Positions 59,271-64,000 of a stretch of 64,000 nucleotides of DNA are shown one piece after another (position 1 is the first letter of the stretch; each line of letters opens with the position of its first letter). The stretch is from assembly GCF_963678635.1 (NCBI RefSeq), contig NC_087066.1:3035633-3099632 (forward strand), written 5' to 3'. The DNA is from Symsagittifera roscoffensis. Lineage: Eukaryota > Xenacoelomorpha > Acoela > Convolutidae. The notes under the pieces were generated by a model. That model searched no databases. It was not told the origin of the DNA and saw only the letters and a list, made by a program, of their open reading frames with translations. Position numbers and translations under genes: made by a program.

Positions 59271-60253
59271 ACAATTACAAGAATGAAAGAGAATGAACTG
59301 AATTGAAATTGTTTTTTTTTTCTGATAAACTAGAAAAATGCAGCAAAGTACAATTGACTTTGAAAAGACAAACATGACTTTGAATTAAAGTAGCTGAAAA
59401 CAATTCGCAACATTCTCCAAAGCATGAAAAAATTTTATTTGACACTATGAACGTAGCTAATGTAACACTCATAGTCCTTTCCCACTTCAACCACGTCCAA
59501 CAAAAAGTAGAAACAAAAGTAACAAACTTACTATATGCACCATGAACTTTACAAGAGAAGCTCAAATAAATAATCAGAGCGCAAACAGTGTAAAAACTAT
59601 AAACGTTTCATACAGATATCTCAACAGGGAAAAATTTACTGAATAAATTTACTGAATAGTAAAAATCAATCGACGTAAAATAAAGCTGATGAATTGATAA
59701 AAGTGTTAAATGTGCTAAATCTGGGCTTAGAGTCGGCTATAATTTCGACAAAAAATTCGAGTTAGATGGATGATGAAATTGGAAGTCGGATCCAAAAAAA
59801 GAGGAAATAAGTGAGTTGTTAATTTGAGCACTTTTGGCTGTGTTGTAGTTGTTGTAGGACATATCTGCGTCCACTCTAGTTTCATTTTCAATCACTGACG
59901 AGATAATGCTTACCTAGTCTTGCAGTAGTGCGTTAGTTTCAGCCAAAAAGAATATCTCAACTATCATATGTGGGTCTAAAAAAGAATTGTAAGTAGTGGT
60001 TTTTTTGTGGATTTCGGCTTTCAATGTGTTGCTTTCTGCAGTTCCTCCAAATAGGGTCAGAAAGACTCATTGCATTGACAGGTGATGACAAAACCTCTGA
60101 TCTGCGAGTTCTCCGGCGTCTTGCTGGGACAAATAACCTAATTCAATGGTCGCTCTGGTTCTTCTTCTCAATTGATGACCGCTCTAGCGGTCGGTGCAAC
60201 TCGGTCGATGCAACTCGGTCGGTGCAACTCAATCGGTGCAATTTTGAACTTAC
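59271..60253. other. intergenic or intronic sequence with no gene assigned
   Basis: On the minus strand a candidate acceptor TTATTTGTCCCAG ends near 60130 and is followed by GC-richer sequence open in more than one frame. It might be a further exon of the minus-strand gene, but no choice of frame is decisive. Confidence 0.3.
60189..60244. repeat. 14-bp minisatellite, four units
   Basis: Units GGTCGGTGCAACTC (60189), GGTCGATGCAACTC (60203), GGTCGGTGCAACTC (60217) and AATCGGTGCAATTT (60231). It sits in the putative intron, eight bases past the donor of the minus-strand exon. Confidence 0.9.
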
Positions 60254-60451
60254 CACGTTTGTCCTACGTCTGAAAAAGCTGCCCGTTGGGATGGAAGGAG
60301 TGTTAAGAAACCATTCGCGAATCTTAAGACTCCTTCCTGAATCCTTTCGAGAGAGCTCCGGTAATGATTCCTCGCTTGATATTGGTTCCTCGCTAGTGCT
60401 TTTTGATCTTTGAGATTCGATTGTCACATGTTCGTCTATTGTCGTCTGTTG
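60254..60451 (-). CDS. internal exon of an unidentified minus-strand gene (66 codons)
   Basis: On the minus strand the acceptor GTTGCTTCAG precedes 60451 and a perfect donor (exon end GTG, intron GTAAGT) follows 60254. The exon is 198 bases, exactly 66 codons, phase 0 at both ends. The other two frames have stops. The peptide is Ser/Glu-rich, then basic: SEESLPELSRKDSGRSLK, REWFLNTPSIPTGSFFRRRT. The SxxS and RKDS patterns look like phosphorylation-prone linker sequence. I do not recognise the family. Neighbouring exons are not found; the retroelement and poly(A) region lie upstream on this strand. Confidence 0.5.
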
Positions 60452-61359
60452 CTGAAGCAACTTTCCCGCACTTTGATAAATCATCGAATAAGTCATAAAT
60501 TGATTCTAAAGTCACTGCGATTTGTAACATACCATTGAAAAGTTTGAATTAAACCTTCGTGAATCTTGTTGATAAGAAAGATTATCAATACATGCTTTGG
60601 CGAATGCTGAACAGCGAAAATTATCATCCTTTTTTGACAGCCGACTAACTTGAGCAAAATTCTCTTTTTTTCACTCTGATATCTCAAAAAACAATAAAAC
60701 AAAAACACCCCCTTTCAATACACTTGATCCCTGATCTTACCCGGTATTTTTCTTCAGACTGGCACACCAGATTTTTTCGTTTGACCCTTGAAAATAATCT
60801 GTGAAGACGAAACTACACAACCGACTGCGCAGTTCACATTATTTGGAAAATATATTCAACAGCTGCATGTCACGTATTCAACAACAGAAGACATAGAAAA
60901 AAAAACAGAGAATTGAGAAATAAGTTTTGACAAGAACATCATCGAAGAAAAAAAGGAAGAAGAGAAAAGATCTGACAAAATGTACATGTCTTCTTAAAAA
61001 AAAAAGAATAAATGTTTGCATTAATCAATATATGTTTACTTGTACATTGATATTGATTTGTAACCCCGAGTTGAGCGAACAAATTTGCGTGTAACTACTC
61101 TGAGGAGAGCGAGTTTGAGAGCAAAACTTAACTTGTTTTAATAACAAAACCTCCAAAATTTATCAGTTTTCTTAGCCGTTTTCCTTTCAGACTTGCTCTC
61201 CACCTAACCAAGGAAAACCAAGTTATTTTGAGCGCATCTGAGTAAAAAAGAAACCCGATTTGAATCGACGCTGTCGCGACTTTTTGTTTTTCCGTAAACG
61301 GGATACTCCGAAAACCCCCTTTTCCAAAAGATAGTTATTTTTCGGCATTTTATCATTTC

Positions 61360-61361
<2 letters not shown>
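60452..61361. other. sequence between orphan exon and retroelement region
   Basis: No gene recognised. AT-rich with A-runs of up to about 11. Confidence 0.35.
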
Positions 61362-61398
<37 letters not shown>

Positions 61399-61942
61399 TT
61401 CCTGTTTTTAACTTTCCTGTTTGCATTTTTTCTGTACAATCTAAACAAACATCTGACGAACTTTAGATTTTTAAAAAAAAAAAAAAAAAAAAAACGACGA
61501 ATATTATTTTTACAATAATAGATGGTGAAGCAGTTGTTGAGCATGTTGTCTGGGTCTCTCTTGTCTTAATGTGCGAATATAATTGTCCTTCCTTTGTCTC
61601 GTTTTAAATTGTGTTTGTGTGTAGATGCGTTTTCCTCTCGTTGTTTCTGGAAAATTGTCGTCCCTTTGTATCCTTGCTTTGAGTGTAGCCTGTAAATTAC
61701 CATAACACGGAAACAACTAAAAAAAAAAAAAAAAAAAAAAATCATTTAATTTCGAGTTTACCAAAAAAAAAAATAGCAAGTCTTTTTTTTCCCTCAAAAA
61801 ACATTTAAATATTTTGAAAACAACAGCAAACACTTTAACAAAAACAAATTGAAGAAAACATTCGAAGTTTTTTTTTTTCTCTAACTTTAGTTTGAAGTAA
61901 AATTGAATAAGAGGTTAAAAAAAAAAAAAAAAAAAAAAAAAA
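61362..61942 (+). other. A-tract region before the Bel/Pao gag frame
   Basis: Four uninterrupted A runs occur in 581 bases: 61362-61394 (33), 61473-61494 (22), 61719-61741 (23) and 61917-61942 (26). The first and third are both followed by TCATTT. This may be the LTR/leader of the retroelement or stacked poly(A) tails. Clear LTR ends and a primer-binding site were not found. Confidence 0.6.
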
Positions 61943-61990
61943 CGGCCGAAACGGAACAAGCGCCGTCCTTATCTACGACTCTCAACAACT

Positions 61991-64000
61991 ATGGACGATA
62001 CCAATACCAACAATTCGTCGACGTCAACAATAACTGCAAAAATTGCCTCAAGTAAATTCAGGCTGGCTAGAATCGAAATGAGCCGGTCTATGGAGTTCTT
62101 ACAGTCACAGATAGAAAGAGGGACCCATATTAGTTCTTTGAAGACTTTGGCGCAGAAAACAGAAGACCGATTAGAACAAATGAAAGTAATAGCAACCGAA
62201 GTGTTCGCAAATGGATCTTCGGAAGAGAACGACGACGCTATGGAGATATGTGCATGTCTTTCACGACAACTTATAGAGCTAACCCACAACGTCAACACTC
62301 TAGGCGAAGACTTAACCAGCTGTTCTGGTTCTAATACAATAAACGTAAACAAATCGACGCCTGTATCCCGGCGAAACCCCTTCGTCAAGGACACTTATGC
62401 CGAAAATCACTTCACTCAGCCCTCTAGCAACCGCGTGAACAATTCATCTGATGGAGAGCCAATTAACTTACAGAACGACATGCTACTTCACCAACACTCA
62501 ACCACCGACGTACCGCAAATATCTTTGAACCACTCTGCAAACGAATCATTGTCTAGAGAGTTGACCTCTCTAAGTTCTCAGTCAAGAGAAGAAAGCTTGG
62601 AACAAAAAAGGTTTACAGGATATGAACAAACTATTCAACCAACGAATCAACTACTACTAACATCAGTACACCAAGCATTGCCAGACAACTTACATTTGAA
62701 TCGAAGCCATGATTCGTTTCAGTTTTCAGCTCCAGCAGTCCATGCAAATCTCCACGAAAAATTTTCATTGGAATCTTCATTTGCTTATTCCAATCGTCAG
62801 CAACCAGGAAACGCTATACAAACATCAACTTCAAAGGAAAATAATTTCCATCTAACTCATCAGAAAAATTTAGAGCAGTATACATCTCCCCCTACTGTCA
62901 TACAAGCGAATCGGAACCCGTTTGCTCAAAGTCACTCGGTTGAACAGTTTCAAAGAACTTTGGATTTGAACAACCAAGTAGTGGATAGTCATGGGGATAT
63001 TAAAAGGCACCAGGTAGTGGATAGTCATGGGTTTGATAAAAATCAATTAAACATTCTACATGCACATCATTGTCATGAACCGGTTTTCAACAACCCGATA
63101 TCAACACACTGCGAACAGAATAGAGACGCGCTTAAAGAAAATCATTCAGGATACCTCATTCATCCTAACTACAACCAAATTCCACCGCATCTGCTTGTGC
63201 AAAACCATCCCTACAACCAGATAACGGATACTCACGTTGGTAATAGCTACCACACAAACAATCTTCCTACGCAACATCATCTTGATCAGGCTATAAATAA
63301 TCCAATTTCATCAAACAGGCAACAGAATAGAGATCCATTTGGAGAAAGTAATTCAAAACTTTTCAATTATCAGAATTACAACCAAGCTCGACCCATTCCA
63401 ACAATGCACAACTCTGAAACTTACGCAAGTTTTTTACCCGGACAAGAAAAAATTGACTATAAGTTTTCTGTTAAACTTCCTCCAATTAAGCTACCTAACT
63501 ACGACGGAGACCCGATGGCTTACCACGACTGGATAAACATGTTCCAGGCTACAGTTGATAGGAATCATACAATTAGTGACACTCACCGGATGACTTATCT
63601 ACAGGATTCGGTGTCAGGAAAAGCAAAAGCACTCATCAAAGGGTACTCATGTAACCCTGCTTTTTACAAAGCCGCACTGAGGGACCTTCAAAATCATTTT
63701 GGCGACTCAAACTATATTGTAAATGCTTTCATTCAGCAAATTGAAACTTGGCCGTCCTCAACTAGTAACAATCGTTCAGTTGTTTCATTCGCATCCTTTT
63801 TGAAACAGTTAGTTCGAACCTTCCAAAATTTGGGTTTTCAAGCAGATTTGCATTCTACAGCTTTACTCAAACTTATCAAAACTAAAGTTCCTGACAATTT
63901 ACTTATGAAATGGACTGAATACGCTGTCCGTGAAAATGTTCAAAACAACAACGTACAATTGTTTCAGGAGTGGCTTGAAATACAAGCTAAAGTATTGGAA
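61991..64000 (+). CDS. Bel/Pao-type retrotransposon gag-pol start (DUF1759 region), open at window end
   Basis: An uninterrupted frame of 670 codons starts at ATG 61991 and runs off the window. Residues 1-110 are charged and helical. Residues about 110-490 are Asn/Gln/His/Ser-rich with local repeats (VVDSHG at 62980-63033 twice, NRNPF/NRDPF three times). From about residue 493 the sequence is the DUF1759-type gag domain: KLPPIKLPNYDGDP, then MTYLQDSVSGKAKALIKGY, then a segment LQNHFGDSNYIVNAFIQQIE. This domain is characteristic of Bel/Pao retrotransposons and would form the capsid-like particle. The zinc knuckles, protease and polymerase would lie beyond the edge. The frame shows no damage so far. 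ATG 61991 is the first Met of the open frame and follows GC-richer leader sequence. Confidence 0.88.
   Translation, partial: MDDTNTNNSSTSTITAKIASSKFRLARIEMSRSMEFLQSQIERGTHISSLKTLAQKTEDRLEQMKVIATEVFANGSSEENDDAMEICACLSRQLIELTHNVNTLGEDLTSCSGSNTINVNKSTPVSRRNPFVKDTYAENHFTQPSSNRVNNSSDGEPINLQNDMLLHQHSTTDVPQISLNHSANESLSRELTSLSSQSREESLEQKRFTGYEQTIQPTNQLLLTSVHQALPDNLHLNRSHDSFQFSAPAVHANLHEKFSLESSFAYSNRQQPGNAIQTSTSKENNFHLTHQKNLEQYTSPPTVIQANRNPFAQSHSVEQFQRTLDLNNQVVDSHGDIKRHQVVDSHGFDKNQLNILHAHHCHEPVFNNPISTHCEQNRDALKENHSGYLIHPNYNQIPPHLLVQNHPYNQITDTHVGNSYHTNNLPTQHHLDQAINNPISSNRQQNRDPFGESNSKLFNYQNYNQARPIPTMHNSETYASFLPGQEKIDYKFSVKLPPIKLPNYDGDPMAYHDWINMFQATVDRNHTISDTHRMTYLQDSVSGKAKALIKGYSCNPAFYKAALRDLQNHFGDSNYIVNAFIQQIETWPSSTSNNRSVVSFASFLKQLVRTFQNLGFQADLHSTALLKLIKTKVPDNLLMKWTEYAVRENVQNNNVQLFQEWLEIQAKVLE

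Noticed and set aside
60024-60413. 129-codon plus-strand frame
   Set aside because: Overlaps the better-supported minus-strand exon, whose donor and acceptor are near consensus; the 14-bp repeat inflates this frame.
61204-61426. Poly-Phe peptides on the minus strand
   Set aside because: Translations of the 33-base A run; not genes.

Overview
The window is AT-rich animal nuclear DNA, very probably from an invertebrate. The evidence is GT-AG introns, one multi-exon gene spread over about 50 kb, tRNA-derived SINE-like repeats, hAT and Helitron DNA transposons, a Bel/Pao-type retrotransposon and poly(A) tracts. No bacterial-style operon, rRNA gene, intact tRNA gene or CRISPR array was seen. The species cannot be named from the sequence.

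The backbone is one plus-strand gene running from at least 5941 to 55546. I read 13 coding exons whose splice sites and phases all fit together: 5941-6206, 6616-7032, 9497-9666, 19799-20048, 40950-42451, 42889-43152, 46165-46296, 47236-47433, 50512-50630, 50906-52238, 52509-54257, 55008-55114 and 55310-55546. They give 2247 residues of the C-terminal part of a transcriptional coactivator. It has a PAS-like domain split over exons 2-4, long Ser/Asn/Gln-rich regions, canonical LXXLL motifs in exons 10 and 13, and degenerate ones in exon 5. This layout best fits the p160 nuclear-receptor coactivator family (NCOA/SRC, Taiman). The bHLH and PAS-A exons would lie upstream of the window. Two introns are huge (10.1 and 20.9 kb) and packed with mobile elements.

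Mobile DNA by region. 1-1.1 kb: a 186-bp direct repeat. 1.27-3.13 kb: a complete hAT transposon with an intact transposase frame and a perfect 8-bp target duplication. 4.4-5.2 kb, 11.9-13.4 kb and 30.2-31.5 kb: three non-autonomous Helitron 3' ends (hairpin plus CTAG), each next to degenerate tandem arrays of roughly 170 bp; the second contains a long near-perfect palindrome. 9.9-17.3 kb: two inverted copies of a compound repeat made of tail-to-tail hairpin-ended units (family A). 13.9, 18.3 and 23.6 kb: a tRNA-like SINE family. 31.9-33.0 kb: an internally deleted hAT element that landed in the hairpin of a family A end. 37.6-39.7 and 57.5-58.5 kb: a second hairpin-ended family (C) that shares a box with family A but has a different stem. 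45.8-46.0 kb: a relic of a LINE reverse transcriptase.

Downstream of the coactivator gene lie a 3' UTR with two AATAAA signals, more repeats, a well-spliced orphan exon on the minus strand (60254-60451), and at the right edge the gag part of a Bel/Pao-type retrotransposon (61991 to the window end, open), preceded by four long poly(A) tracts.
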